Source: Paenibacillus sp. PastM-3 (GTDB lineage Bacteria; Bacillota; Bacilli; Paenibacillales; Paenibacillaceae). Taken from it: a stretch of DNA of 64,000 bases. Made by a program: the position numbers and the translations under genes. Location: assembly GCF_029893965.1 (NCBI RefSeq), contig NZ_JARXXP010000015.1, positions 62,001 through 126,000 on the forward strand, read 5' to 3'. This document shows positions 52,565 through 62,095 of the stretch, one piece after another; the stretch's first letter is position 1; every line of letters starts with the position of its first letter. The notes below the pieces were generated by a model. That model did not search any database. It saw only the letters and a program-made list of their open reading frames with translations, and was not told where the DNA came from.

Positions 52565-54196
52565 ATGAATGTAGTACCGGAACCGATACCGGGCGGGTCT
52601 AAACTCGCACGCGACTATATAGGGCATTATGAAGCTGTGGATAAGCTGTACGGCGGGGATTTTCGAAGCGAACAGAGCCGGAGGGAACGGGCAGAATGGC
52701 TGGACAGTACAGAGCTTCAGCGTGCTAACCGCGTAGAGGTTGCTTCGGTCCTGCGGGGCTATAATCAGCAGCATAATCATTATCCGGAAGTTATGGCGGC
52801 ATTAGCTCTGCTGGAACAGCCCGGAACACTGGTCATTACTGGCGGACAGCAAAGCGGCCTGTTTACCGGACCGCTCTTTGTTATATATAAGGCGGCAACG
52901 GCAATTCTTGCGGCCAAAGAAGCTGCTGCACAGCTTGGCCGGCCTGTGGTCCCGTTATTCTGGATTGCCGGTGAGGATCATGACTGGGATGAGGTTAACC
53001 ACACTTTTGTATTAAGCAGGACCGGAGAAATTGCCAAATTAAAAGTAGACAAGCCTGAAGGACCGCGGGCTTCAGTCAGTGCGATTACAGTTGGACAGGA
53101 TGGCTGGCAACAAGTGACTGAGCTGCTGGACGGTATGCTGCAGGAGAGTGAATTTAAACCGCAGATTATGGAGTTTATCCGCAAATCAGCAGAGACAGCC
53201 AGCTGTATGAGCGATGCTTTTGCCAAGCTGATGGGTTCACTGTTCGGCAAATTCGGACTGGTTCTGCTGGATTCCGCAGATCCCGCTCTGCGTGCGCTGG
53301 AGCGTCCTTTCTTCGCTACATTGATTGAACGGAACGATGAGCTGGAGGTGGCTTATAAGCAGTCTGCAGAGAACATTACAGCTGCCGGTTACGAGCTGCA
53401 GGCTGATGTAACGCCGGGCAACGCGAATCTCTTTTATATCCATGAGGGTGCGCGGCTCCTGCTGCATAAGACAGAAGGCGGATTCAGTGACCGCAAAGGA
53501 ACAGTCTCTTTTACACGGGACGAGCTGCTGGCTGTGCTGAAGGAATATCCCGAACGGTTCAGCAACAACGTATTGACCCGCCCGCTGATGCAGAATTATG
53601 TTCTGCCGGTGCTTGCTACTGTACTGGGGCAGGGTGAGATTGCGTATTGGGCGATACCGCATGAGGCTTTTGGCGTTGTAGGGGACCGGATGCCGCTGAT
53701 TATACCGCGCATGTCCTTTACGATCATTGAAGGTACACTGCATAAGCATATGGGTAAATACGGGCTTTCATTCAATGATGTGTACACCGGTCTTGAGGAC
53801 AGACGCAAAGAATGGCTGGCTGGCCAGGATGAGCTGGAGCTGGGGCGCCGGTTCCATGAGGTTAAGGAGTCCTTTGCAGTAATGTATGAGCCGCTGATTG
53901 AACAGCTGGGGACTATTCAGGCCGGGCTGCTCAAGCTGGGCCAGAACAACAAAGAGAAAATTATCGACCAGATATCTTTTTTGCAGGCTAAAGCCCAGGA
54001 TGCGATGGAGAAGCAGAATGAAGCCGCCCTGCGCCAGTGGGAACGGATTGAGCTCTCGCTGATGCCTGCGGGCAAGCTGCAGGAGAGAGTATACAACGTG
54101 ATGTACTACCTGAACCGCTACGGCCTGTCCTGGCTGGATGAGCTAATGGAGATGCCCGCCGACTTCAGTGGAATGCACCGTATTATATATATGTAG
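52565..54196 (+). CDS. bshC: Bacillithiol biosynthesis cysteine-adding enzyme BshC
   Basis: A 543-residue BshC that adds cysteine to GlcN-malate, the last step of bacillithiol synthesis. The nucleotide-binding core shows VITGGQQSGLFTGPLFVIYKA and FWIAGEDHDWDEVNHTF; a C-terminal coiled coil lies around residues 430-500. ATG 52565 follows GGAGGG; the frame from 52520 starts before that site. In B. subtilis bshC lies between panE and mraZ, as here apart from inserted genes. Confidence 0.95.
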   Translation: MNVVPEPIPGGSKLARDYIGHYEAVDKLYGGDFRSEQSRRERAEWLDSTELQRANRVEVASVLRGYNQQHNHYPEVMAALALLEQPGTLVITGGQQSGLFTGPLFVIYKAATAILAAKEAAAQLGRPVVPLFWIAGEDHDWDEVNHTFVLSRTGEIAKLKVDKPEGPRASVSAITVGQDGWQQVTELLDGMLQESEFKPQIMEFIRKSAETASCMSDAFAKLMGSLFGKFGLVLLDSADPALRALERPFFATLIERNDELEVAYKQSAENITAAGYELQADVTPGNANLFYIHEGARLLLHKTEGGFSDRKGTVSFTRDELLAVLKEYPERFSNNVLTRPLMQNYVLPVLATVLGQGEIAYWAIPHEAFGVVGDRMPLIIPRMSFTIIEGTLHKHMGKYGLSFNDVYTGLEDRRKEWLAGQDELELGRRFHEVKESFAVMYEPLIEQLGTIQAGLLKLGQNNKEKIIDQISFLQAKAQDAMEKQNEAALRQWERIELSLMPAGKLQERVYNVMYYLNRYGLSWLDELMEMPADFSGMHRIIYM

Positions 54197-54268
54197 GAAC
54201 ATGGTGGCGAAGCAGGTTTTTGTGCTGGTGTGAGTAAAATCAATGCAAAACTTTTAGGAGGTTTTCAA

Positions 54269-55540
54269 ATGAGTTCATTGTCGAAACAAAACAGTATCGT
54301 AGCAGATATGTCGCTGGCCCCTGAGGGTCATCTCAAAATCGACTGGGTACGCCAGCATATGCCGGTTCTGAACCGTATCCGTGAGCAATTCGAAGTTGAG
54401 CAGCCGTTCAAGGGGTTAAAGGTGTCGATTACGCTGCATCTGGAAGCGAAGACAGCATATCTTGCAAAGGTAGTCCAGGCCGGCGGTGCAGAAGTGACAA
54501 TTACCGGCTCCAATCCCCTTTCTACGCAGGACGATGTCTGTGCAGCGCTTGTCGAAGACGGGATTACAGTATTCGCCAAATATAACCCGACTCCGGAGGA
54601 GTTCAAAGCACTTAATATCAGGGCGCTGGAAAGCAAGCCGGATCTGATTATTGACGACGGCGGAGATTTCGCCACTCTGCTGCACTCGGAGCGCCCGGAT
54701 CTGATGGTGAATATCCGCGGCGGTGCGGAAGAGACAACTACGGGCATCATCCGTCTAAAGGCACTGCAGAAGCAGGGCATCCTGAAGTTCCCGATGGTTG
54801 CGGTTAATGATGCTTACTGCAAATACCTGTTTGACAACCGTTATGGTACGGGCCAGTCAGCCTGGGACGGCATTGTCCGCACAACCAACCTGATTGTAGC
54901 CGGCAAAACGGTGGTTGTAGTCGGATACGGCTGGTGCGGTAAAGGTGTAGCCATGCGTGCCAAGGGTCTTGGAGCGAATGTAATTGTAACAGAAGTAGAT
55001 GCGATCAAGGCTGTTGAAGCACATATGGACGGATTCCAGGTTATGCCAATGCTGGAAGCAGCCAAACATGGTGATTTCTTCGTTACCGTAACCGGTAACC
55101 GTTATGTAATTCGCGGTGAGCACTATGATGTGATGAAGGATGGAGCGATTCTCTGCAACGCCGGGCATTTCGATGTGGAAGTGAACAAACCGGAGTTGTC
55201 CGAACGTTCCGTATCCCAGCGTACAGTGCGCAAAAACATCGAGGAATACCTGCTCAAGGACGGACGCAAGCTTTATCTGCTGGCTGAAGGCAGACTGGTT
55301 AATCTCGGCGCAGCGGACGGCCATCCGGCAGAAATTATGGATACGACTTTTGCCCTGCAGGCACTGTCGCTCAAATATGTAAATGACAATTACAAAAACA
55401 TCGGCGTCAAAGTGGAAAATGTTCCTTATGAGCTGGATGAGCAGGTAGCCCGCTACAAGCTGGAGAGCCTGGGAATTTCGATTGACAGTCTGACTCCTGC
55501 TCAGGTTGACTATCTCGACAGCTGGAACCTGAATGATTAA
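54269..55540 (+). CDS. ahcY: Adenosylhomocysteinase (S-adenosylhomocysteine hydrolase)
   Basis: A 423-residue SAH hydrolase that splits S-adenosylhomocysteine into adenosine and homocysteine using bound NAD. It shows GLKVSITLHLEAKTAYLAKVVQAGGAEV, NDAYCKYLFDNRYGTGQSAWDGI, the NAD-binding VVVGYGWCGKGVAMRAKGLGA, and FVTVTGNRYVI. ATG 54269 follows AGGAGG in the string CAAAACTTTTAGGAGG, shared with the cdd leader. Many Bacilli use Pfs/LuxS instead; here it sits between bshC and mraZ. No SAM riboswitch is seen. Confidence 0.94.
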   Translation: MSSLSKQNSIVADMSLAPEGHLKIDWVRQHMPVLNRIREQFEVEQPFKGLKVSITLHLEAKTAYLAKVVQAGGAEVTITGSNPLSTQDDVCAALVEDGITVFAKYNPTPEEFKALNIRALESKPDLIIDDGGDFATLLHSERPDLMVNIRGGAEETTTGIIRLKALQKQGILKFPMVAVNDAYCKYLFDNRYGTGQSAWDGIVRTTNLIVAGKTVVVVGYGWCGKGVAMRAKGLGANVIVTEVDAIKAVEAHMDGFQVMPMLEAAKHGDFFVTVTGNRYVIRGEHYDVMKDGAILCNAGHFDVEVNKPELSERSVSQRTVRKNIEEYLLKDGRKLYLLAEGRLVNLGAADGHPAEIMDTTFALQALSLKYVNDNYKNIGVKVENVPYELDEQVARYKLESLGISIDSLTPAQVDYLDSWNLND

Positions 55541-55564
55541 TTAAATGGTGTATGGATCTGCAGA

Positions 55565-55599
55565 ATGCCCGGAAGCCATGCGAATGGCCCGGGTATTTT
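55565..55599 (+). terminator. Terminator of ahcY
   Basis: ATGCCCGG...GCCAT-GCGA-ATGGC...CCGGGTAT forms a nested stem followed by TTTT. Confidence 0.8.
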
Positions 55600-55768
55600 G
55601 CTGTCTAATGGACGTTATGCTCTGGTAAATCATTGCAGGCTGGCTACAAAATGCTGTGCCCTATATATATGTACCCATGCTTTTCCTCCAGCAATTATCC
55701 TTCAAAGATTTATATGAATGATGACTTGACAAATAAGAAAAAATTACCTCGGGTAAGAAAAAAGGTTT

Positions 55769-55797
55769 TTGATTTTTAATGGCGAATCTATTATGCT
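55769..55797 (+). promoter_or_regulatory. Promoter of the mraZ division/wall cluster
   Basis: TTGATT, a 17-base spacer, then TATGCT (55792-55797), placing transcription start within the MraZ-box repeats. Confidence 0.65.
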
Positions 55798-55827
55798 TAG
55801 GTGGTGTAAAGTGGGGCAAAGTGGGGA
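55798..55827 (+). promoter_or_regulatory. MraZ-binding boxes
   Basis: Three units at exact 10-base spacing: TAGGTGGTGT, AAAGTGGGGC and AAAGTGGGGA. MraZ proteins bind GTGG/TGGG direct repeats spaced 10 bases apart in the mraZ promoter to autoregulate the cluster, so this is a likely autoregulatory site. Confidence 0.8.
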
Positions 55828-55853
55828 ATCGGTAACAAGGAGTGGGTAAACCG

Positions 55854-56291
55854 ATGTTTATGGGGGAGTTCCAGCATAGCATTGACGACAAAGGCCGGAT
55901 CATTATCCCGGCTAAATTCCGTGAATTGCTCGGAGCCTCATTCGTCGCGACCCGCGGCCTCGATTCCTGCATATTTGTTTATCCCATGGAAGAATGGGGA
56001 ATCATGGAGCAAAAGCTCAAAAGCCTTTCACTGATGAAATCGGATGCCCGTGCCTTCAGCCGCTTCTTTTTCTCGGGAGCGACGGAATGCGTATGGGACA
56101 AGCAAGGCAGGGTTAATCTGCCGGGAAATTTGCGGCAATATGCCAAGCTGGAAAAGGACTGTGTTATTCTGGGCGTTTCGAACCGGGTGGAAATCTGGAA
56201 CAAAGAGCTATGGGAACAGTACTTCGAACAATCAGAGGAATCGTTCAACGAAATTGCCGAGAAATTGGTTGATTTCAATTTTGACTTATAA
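55854..56291 (+). CDS. mraZ: Transcriptional regulator MraZ
   Basis: A 145-residue MraZ with two SpoVT/AbrB-like swapped-hairpin repeats (FMGEFQHSIDDKGRIIIPAKFRE and ECVWDKQGRVNLPGNLRQYAKL). It is a DNA-binding regulator of the dcw cluster that it heads. ATG 55854 lies 11 bases after AAGGAG; the GTG at 55842 overlaps that site. Repeats matching MraZ boxes lie just upstream. Confidence 0.96.
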   Translation: MFMGEFQHSIDDKGRIIIPAKFRELLGASFVATRGLDSCIFVYPMEEWGIMEQKLKSLSLMKSDARAFSRFFFSGATECVWDKQGRVNLPGNLRQYAKLEKDCVILGVSNRVEIWNKELWEQYFEQSEESFNEIAEKLVDFNFDL

Positions 56292-56332
56292 CACACATAC
56301 ACAATTCGAATACTGCCCTGGAGGGATGCAGC

Positions 56333-57286
56333 TTGTTTCACCACATCACGGTGCTTAAGGAAGAAGCGACAGAGGGGCTGCACATCAAAGAGGATGGCAT
56401 ATATGTCGACTGCACACTTGGAGGAGCCGGACACAGTTCTCTGATCGCGTCCAAGCTTAGCGGCAACGGCAGGCTGATCTGTCTGGATCAGGACGACTGG
56501 GCTCTGGAGAATGCAAAGGAACGGCTGGCAGCATACGGGGAGAAAGTGGTGCTTGTTAAGACCAACTTCCGTGACCTTGAACAGGTCTTGAAGAGTCTCC
56601 CTTTTGTTCCGCAAAAGGACGGCGTTCCGCAGGTAGACGGCATACTGTATGATCTAGGCGTATCTTCGCCCCAGTTTGACGAAGGGGAGCGGGGATTCAG
56701 CTATAATCATGATGCCCCGCTTGATATGCGGATGGACCAGTCCGCAGAGCTGACTGCAGCCGAAATTATCAACACCTGGCCTGAGCAGGAAATTGCCCGG
56801 GTGCTTTTCCAGTATGGGGAAGAGAAATTCTCACGGCGGATTGCCCGCAAGATTGTGGAAAGACGCGAGGAACAGCCGGTTACAGGCACCGGTGAGCTGG
56901 CGGAGCTGATCAAGGAAGGCATTCCGGCAGCGGCGCGCCGTACAGGTGGACATCCGGCAAAACGCAGCTTTCAGGCCCTTAGAATTGCCGTGAATGACGA
57001 GCTTGGCGCTTTTGAAGAAGGGTTGCATGCAGCTGTTCGCTGTCTGGCACCAGAAGGAAGAGTCTCTGTTATTACGTTCCATTCGCTGGAGGACAGGATC
57101 TGTAAGCAGATTTTCAGCAGCTATTTAAGCAGATGCACCTGCCCGCCTGACTTTCCGTTTTGCGTATGCGGCGCTGAAGGCACATTGAAGCTGGTTAACC
57201 GTAAGCCGCTGGTGCCTTCCGAGGAAGAGCTTGAGCAGAACCCGCGTGCCCGTTCAGCAAAACTGCGCGTTGCAGAGAAGTTATAA
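56333..57286 (+). CDS. rsmH: 16S rRNA (cytosine(1402)-N(4))-methyltransferase RsmH
   Basis: A 317-residue RsmH (MraW) with N-terminal FHHITVLKEEATEGL, SAM-binding YVDCTLGGAGHSSLI, YDLGVSSPQFDEGERGFSY and a C-terminal ...NPRARSAKLRVAEK motif. It methylates C1402 of 16S rRNA. The start is TTG 56333 behind GGAGGGATGCAGC. It is the second gene of the mraZ cluster. Confidence 0.97.
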   Translation: MFHHITVLKEEATEGLHIKEDGIYVDCTLGGAGHSSLIASKLSGNGRLICLDQDDWALENAKERLAAYGEKVVLVKTNFRDLEQVLKSLPFVPQKDGVPQVDGILYDLGVSSPQFDEGERGFSYNHDAPLDMRMDQSAELTAAEIINTWPEQEIARVLFQYGEEKFSRRIARKIVERREEQPVTGTGELAELIKEGIPAAARRTGGHPAKRSFQALRIAVNDELGAFEEGLHAAVRCLAPEGRVSVITFHSLEDRICKQIFSSYLSRCTCPPDFPFCVCGAEGTLKLVNRKPLVPSEEELEQNPRARSAKLRVAEKL

Positions 57287-57314
57287 AAAACGACGATAAA
57301 GGAGAGTCAGAGAG

Positions 57315-57710
57315 ATGGCCTATACCCGCGGCAATTTAGCAGTTCAACCTAAGAGAAAACAAGAGGTAAATCCGCTTTACCGCGAGAAGACGAAAGTCGT
57401 CACCAGACGGATGGTGCTGCCGACGCAGGAAAAGCTGATTTATATGCTGACGCTGGCAGCTTTTGTACTGGTGGCTGTCGCCCTGATTTGGCGTTACGTC
57501 CATATTTATGATTTGAATTTGCAGGCTCAGAAGCTGGACAGCAACATTGCCGAGACACAGAAGCAAATTGCCACCTATCAGATGGAAAAGCAGACGCTGG
57601 AACAGCTGGTTGGCGAGAAAGCCAAGAAGCTGGGCTATATCCAGCCTCCGGAGGACTCTGCAATCTATGTTTCTGCAAACGGTAAGGCAGCTGACGAAAA
57701 CGACAATTAG
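57315..57710 (+). CDS. ftsL: Cell division protein FtsL
   Basis: A 131-residue bitopic protein: a basic N-terminus, one membrane helix (about residues 43-63) and a short extracytoplasmic coiled coil (LDSNIAETQKQIATYQMEKQ). Position between rsmH and the PBP2B gene identifies it as FtsL, which with DivIC/FtsB activates septal wall synthesis. Confidence 0.92.
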   Translation: MAYTRGNLAVQPKRKQEVNPLYREKTKVVTRRMVLPTQEKLIYMLTLAAFVLVAVALIWRYVHIYDLNLQAQKLDSNIAETQKQIATYQMEKQTLEQLVGEKAKKLGYIQPPEDSAIYVSANGKAADENDN

Positions 57711-57753
57711 CGGCCTGGTGAGGCTGCAATAATAGAGTTTGTGAGGTTACCTT

Positions 57754-59976
57754 ATGGTCAAGAGAATAAAACTTCGCACGCTGTTTATAGGAGGGTGTAT
57801 TACCCTCTTTTTTCTTGTTTTAGTCGTCCGGGTATTCTGGATTCAGGTCATGCAGAATGATTTCTGGCATGAAAAGGCTGTTAGCCAGTGGGCGCATACC
57901 TCGGTTATCAAAGCAAAGCGGGGAACCATCGAAGACCGCAACGGAAGTGTGATGGCCAGTGATGTGCCGGCGTATACGGTGGTTGTGAATCCTCAGGTCA
58001 TCGCTGAAAAGGGATTCGGGGAAGAGGTCATCAAGGGACTCCATGACCTGCTGGGCAAGCCGGAGGCCGAACTGAAGAAATTGGTGGAGGCCAAGGATGA
58101 CAGCGGCAATTACCTGAAGAACCGCGAGATCCGTAATGAAGGCTGGAAAATTGATAAAGAGCTCGCGGATAAAGTGAGAGAGTTCAACAAAGAGCTGGAG
58201 GAGAAATATAGTACGCTCGAAACCGGAATCGGTCTGATCACGGAGCAGAAACGTTATTATCCAAAGGATTCTTTGGCTGCGCATATTTTGGGCTACACGA
58301 ACCGCGACGGCGAAGCCATTATGGGGCTGGAAAGTTATTTTAACAAGCAGCTTCAAGGAACTAACGGCAAGCTCTATTATCAGAGTGACGGTAAAGGGAT
58401 AAAGCTTCCGGACTCCAACGACACCTACCAGCCAGCGGTGAACGGCAGCAATATCAAGCTGACCATTGACAGTACCATTCAGCGGTATATTCAAGAAGCC
58501 ATGCAGAAGGCGTATGACCAGTACAAGCCCAAGAGTATGACGGTTATTGCCGCCGATCCGAACACAATGGAAATCCTCGGCTTGGCCAATCTGCCAACTT
58601 TTAACCCGAATGAATTCTGGAAGTATGCAGGCGATCAGGAAAATTTCCTTAATCATGCCATCAAGTCCATTTATGAGCCAGGCTCCACTTTCAAAATTGT
58701 CACGCTGGCCGGGGCGGTGGAGGAGAACCTGTTCAACCCTGAAGCTACCTTCAAATCAGGTTCGATCCGGATTAAAGGATACAGCCAGCCGCTCCATGAC
58801 ATCAACCGTGCCGGCTGGGGTGAAATTTCATTCCTTGAAGGGGTGAAGCGCTCCAGTAACGTGGCTTTTGTAAAACTGGGCTTCGAAATGCTCGGGCAGG
58901 ACCGGCTGATGCAGTATATTCACGATTTCGGGTTTGAGGAGCAGACGGGCATCGATCTTCCCGGAGAAGTCTCAGGCCGGGTTACACCGAAGTATTCTGT
59001 TGAGTATGCAACGCTGGCTTACGGCCACGGTAAAGTGCAGGTTACGCCGATTGAACAGCTCACAGCTGTCGCAGCTATTGCCAATGGCGGGAAGCTGATG
59101 GTACCGCATGTCATTAAGGAAATCAGCGATCCGAACACGGGGGAAACGTCTGTTACCAAGCCGGAGGTGGTCCGACAGGTTATTTCTGAAGAAAGCGCCA
59201 GGGAGACCGGCAGTTATCTGGAGCAGGTTGTGTCAGACCAGAGTATTGGTACCGGTAAACATGCTTACATTGAAGGCTACCGGGTAGCCGGTAAGACCGG
59301 GACCGCGATTAAGGTAGAAGGCCAGGACTACGTGAAATCTAAGGTGCTGGTATCCTTCATCGGCTACGCTCCGGTGAATGATCCGAAAATTGCAGTTATC
59401 GTCATTATCGATGAGCCGAATGTTGAGGTCGGCGGCGGAACGGCAGCTGCCCCGGTATTCAAAGAAATTGTATCACAGTCCCTGCAGTATATGGGGGTGC
59501 CAAAGACAGCACTTGCCACGGGAGCAAGCACAAAGATTAACAAAACGGCTCCAGTCCAGCGCTCCACGCCGGATCTGGAGGGTAAAACCGTTAAGGAAGC
59601 CAGAGAGCTGCTGCTGGATCAGGGCTACGATTTTGAGGCAGTCGGCAGCGGAAACAGTGTGGTCAGCCAGTATCCGGAAGCAGGGACCCTGCTTGCTTCG
59701 GGACAGCGGATCTATTTGTTAAGCCAGCAGGGCGACCAGGCTTCTATTCCTGATCTTAAGGGACAGTCACTGCGGGATGCGCTGGAGGTGCTCAATCTGC
59801 TGAAGGTCCAGATTTCCGTCGAAGGCGAAGGATATGTCACCGAGCAGACAGAATCAAGCCAGAACGGCAAAAAGCTTGTACAGCTGAAGCTGAGTCCGCT
59901 CAATGAATACGGTGAGGATATTCCGGTAGCTGCGGCAGGAGAACAGACCGAAGATAGCGGTGGCAGCGGAGAATAG
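57754..59976 (+). CDS. pbpB: Division penicillin-binding protein PBP2B with PASTA domains
   Basis: A 740-residue class B transpeptidase for septal peptidoglycan. It has an N-terminal membrane helix, a dimerisation domain and a transpeptidase domain with SxxK at S311-K314 (STFK), an SSN motif (KRSSNVAFVKL) and K514TG (KTGTA). Two C-terminal PASTA repeats follow (about residues 605-720; PDLEGKTVKEARELL and PDLKGQSLRDALEVL). It precedes the paralogous spoVD. Confidence 0.95.
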   Translation: MVKRIKLRTLFIGGCITLFFLVLVVRVFWIQVMQNDFWHEKAVSQWAHTSVIKAKRGTIEDRNGSVMASDVPAYTVVVNPQVIAEKGFGEEVIKGLHDLLGKPEAELKKLVEAKDDSGNYLKNREIRNEGWKIDKELADKVREFNKELEEKYSTLETGIGLITEQKRYYPKDSLAAHILGYTNRDGEAIMGLESYFNKQLQGTNGKLYYQSDGKGIKLPDSNDTYQPAVNGSNIKLTIDSTIQRYIQEAMQKAYDQYKPKSMTVIAADPNTMEILGLANLPTFNPNEFWKYAGDQENFLNHAIKSIYEPGSTFKIVTLAGAVEENLFNPEATFKSGSIRIKGYSQPLHDINRAGWGEISFLEGVKRSSNVAFVKLGFEMLGQDRLMQYIHDFGFEEQTGIDLPGEVSGRVTPKYSVEYATLAYGHGKVQVTPIEQLTAVAAIANGGKLMVPHVIKEISDPNTGETSVTKPEVVRQVISEESARETGSYLEQVVSDQSIGTGKHAYIEGYRVAGKTGTAIKVEGQDYVKSKVLVSFIGYAPVNDPKIAVIVIIDEPNVEVGGGTAAAPVFKEIVSQSLQYMGVPKTALATGASTKINKTAPVQRSTPDLEGKTVKEARELLLDQGYDFEAVGSGNSVVSQYPEAGTLLASGQRIYLLSQQGDQASIPDLKGQSLRDALEVLNLLKVQISVEGEGYVTEQTESSQNGKKLVQLKLSPLNEYGEDIPVAAAGEQTEDSGGSGE

Positions 59977-60118
59977 CCCGCTGCTTGTCCCTGATGGGCC
60001 GGTCTTTGCATATGGCAGGCTGCACAGGCTGTCAGGCTTGTTCTAACCCCTGTTTGTCCCGAATAGTCATGAAGATAAGAGATCATGTCTATTACGAGGG
60101 AAAGCGGGGGAACGCGGT

Positions 60119-62044
60119 ATGAAGGTTTCAAAGGTTGTAACCCGGCGGAGAATGCTGTGGACACTGCTGGGACTGGCTGTGTTATTCGGTTCGCTGGCTG
60201 TACGACTTGCCTATGTACAGCTCTATCAGGGCGAGAAGCTGAGCGCCAAGGCGGAGGAGTTGTGGCGCCGCAATATTCCTTATACCGCCAAGCGCGGAGA
60301 GATACTGGACCGTGAAGGTGTTGCGCTGGCTTATAATGTCAGTTCGCCTACGGTTTATGCCGTTCCCGTACAGGTTAAGGATAAGCAAAAGACGGCACAG
60401 CAGCTGGCTCCGCTCCTTGGCATGACTGAGGAAAAGCTGGTCACTTTGATGTCCAAACGTGAGTCTTCGGTTAAGCTACAGCCCGGCGGCCGCAAAATTA
60501 CGATGGAGCTTGCCGCGAGCATCCGTGATTTGCAGCTGCCGGGCATCGTTGTGGCTGAGGACAACAAACGATACTATCCTTATGGTGATCTGGCAGCACA
60601 TATTCTCGGGTTTACCGGAATCGATAACCAGGGAATTACGGGCATAGAGAGCATTTATGATAAGCTGCTCAAAGGAATTGCAGGCAATGTCTCCTATCTG
60701 TCCGATGCGGGAGGAAGGCTGATGCCGGGCTCCTCCGAGAAATATTACGAACCCCAGGAGGGGCTCAGCCTGCAGCTGACCATTGATAAGCAGATCCAGT
60801 CGATTATGGAGCGTGAGCTGGATCAGGCGATGGTTAAGTATCAGGCACAGGGTGCATGGTCGATTGCAATGAACCCCAAAAACGGTGAGATACTGGCAAT
60901 GGCCAGCCGGCCGGGCTATGAGCCGGGCTCTTACAAGGAATACGATGCTGAGGTTTATAACCGCAACCTGCCGATCTGGATGACCTACGAACCGGGCTCC
61001 ACCTTCAAGATCATTACACTTGCAGCGGCGCTGGAGGAGAATAAGGTGGATTTGCAGAATGAGCGGTTTTTTGATCCGGGCTATGCCGAGGTCGGAGGCG
61101 CCAGGCTGCGCTGCTGGAAAAAGGGCGGGCACGGCAGCCAGACCTTCCTTGAAGTGGTTGAGAATTCCTGCAACCCCGGGTTCGTCGCCCTGGGCCAGCG
61201 GCTCGGCAAGGAGAGCCTCTTCAAATACATCCGGGATTTCGGGTTCGGGACAAAAACAGGCATAGATTTGAACGGGGAGGCCAGCGGTATTCTGTTCAAG
61301 CCGTCCCAGGTGGGGCCGGTGGAGCTTGCTACCACCGCTTTCGGCCAAGGCGTCTCGGTTACGCCGATTCAGCAGATTGCTGCCGTATCGGCGGCCATTA
61401 ACGGAGGTAAGCTGTATACCCCGCACGTGGCCAAGGCCTGGATTAATCCGGAGACGGGCGAAACCGTATCCGAGGTTCAGCCCAAGGAGGTCCGGCAGGT
61501 TATCTCGGAGGAAACATCGAAGAAGGTGCGGGCTGCCCTTGAGAGCGTGGTTGCCAAAGGCACCGGCCGGCCGGCATTTATTGACGGCTACCGGGTGGGA
61601 GGCAAAACAGGGACGGCACAAAAGGTAGTTAACGGCCGCTATTCTCCGACCGAGCATATTGTTTCATTCATTGGCTTTGCTCCTGCGGATGATCCGCAGA
61701 TTGTAGTTTACACTGCGGTTGATAATCCTAAGGGAATACAGTTCGGGGGGGTTGTAGCTGCTCCGATCGTACAGAACATTCTTGAGGATTCCCTGCATTA
61801 TCTGAAAGTACCTGAACGAACAGACCAGCTTCCCAAAACCTATAAATTAGGTGAAACTCCGATTGTTACGGTTCCCGATCTAACCGGGGCTACCGTCCAG
61901 GACATTTACGAGGACTTGAACATGAACTTTACGTTAGCCCGTTCAGGCACCGGCAATACTGTCATTAATCAGGCTCCGAAAGCCGGAGCGAGGGTTGAAC
62001 AAGGCTCGACCATCAGGATTTATATGGGGAATTCCAGTCAATGA
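60119..62044 (+). CDS. spoVD: Stage V sporulation protein D (SpoVD)
   Basis: A 641-residue class B PBP specialised for spore cortex. It has an N-terminal membrane helix, SxxK at S294-K297 (STFK), SCN (VVENSCNPGFV), K496TG (KTGTAQK), and one C-terminal PASTA domain (VPDLTGATVQDIYEDL). SpoVD directly after pbpB is the Bacilli arrangement. A GGGGGA ribosome binding site precedes ATG 60119. In Bacillus it is under mother-cell sigma E control. Confidence 0.94.
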   Translation: MKVSKVVTRRRMLWTLLGLAVLFGSLAVRLAYVQLYQGEKLSAKAEELWRRNIPYTAKRGEILDREGVALAYNVSSPTVYAVPVQVKDKQKTAQQLAPLLGMTEEKLVTLMSKRESSVKLQPGGRKITMELAASIRDLQLPGIVVAEDNKRYYPYGDLAAHILGFTGIDNQGITGIESIYDKLLKGIAGNVSYLSDAGGRLMPGSSEKYYEPQEGLSLQLTIDKQIQSIMERELDQAMVKYQAQGAWSIAMNPKNGEILAMASRPGYEPGSYKEYDAEVYNRNLPIWMTYEPGSTFKIITLAAALEENKVDLQNERFFDPGYAEVGGARLRCWKKGGHGSQTFLEVVENSCNPGFVALGQRLGKESLFKYIRDFGFGTKTGIDLNGEASGILFKPSQVGPVELATTAFGQGVSVTPIQQIAAVSAAINGGKLYTPHVAKAWINPETGETVSEVQPKEVRQVISEETSKKVRAALESVVAKGTGRPAFIDGYRVGGKTGTAQKVVNGRYSPTEHIVSFIGFAPADDPQIVVYTAVDNPKGIQFGGVVAAPIVQNILEDSLHYLKVPERTDQLPKTYKLGETPIVTVPDLTGATVQDIYEDLNMNFTLARSGTGNTVINQAPKAGARVEQGSTIRIYMGNSSQ

Positions 62045-62095
62045 TAGAGGTAGGGCCAGTCTTCTTATCCGAAATTGCAGAGTGAGGGATTAGTT

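Noticed and set aside
54197..54268. SAM or SAH riboswitch upstream of ahcY
   Set aside because: The space is too short and lacks the conserved helices.
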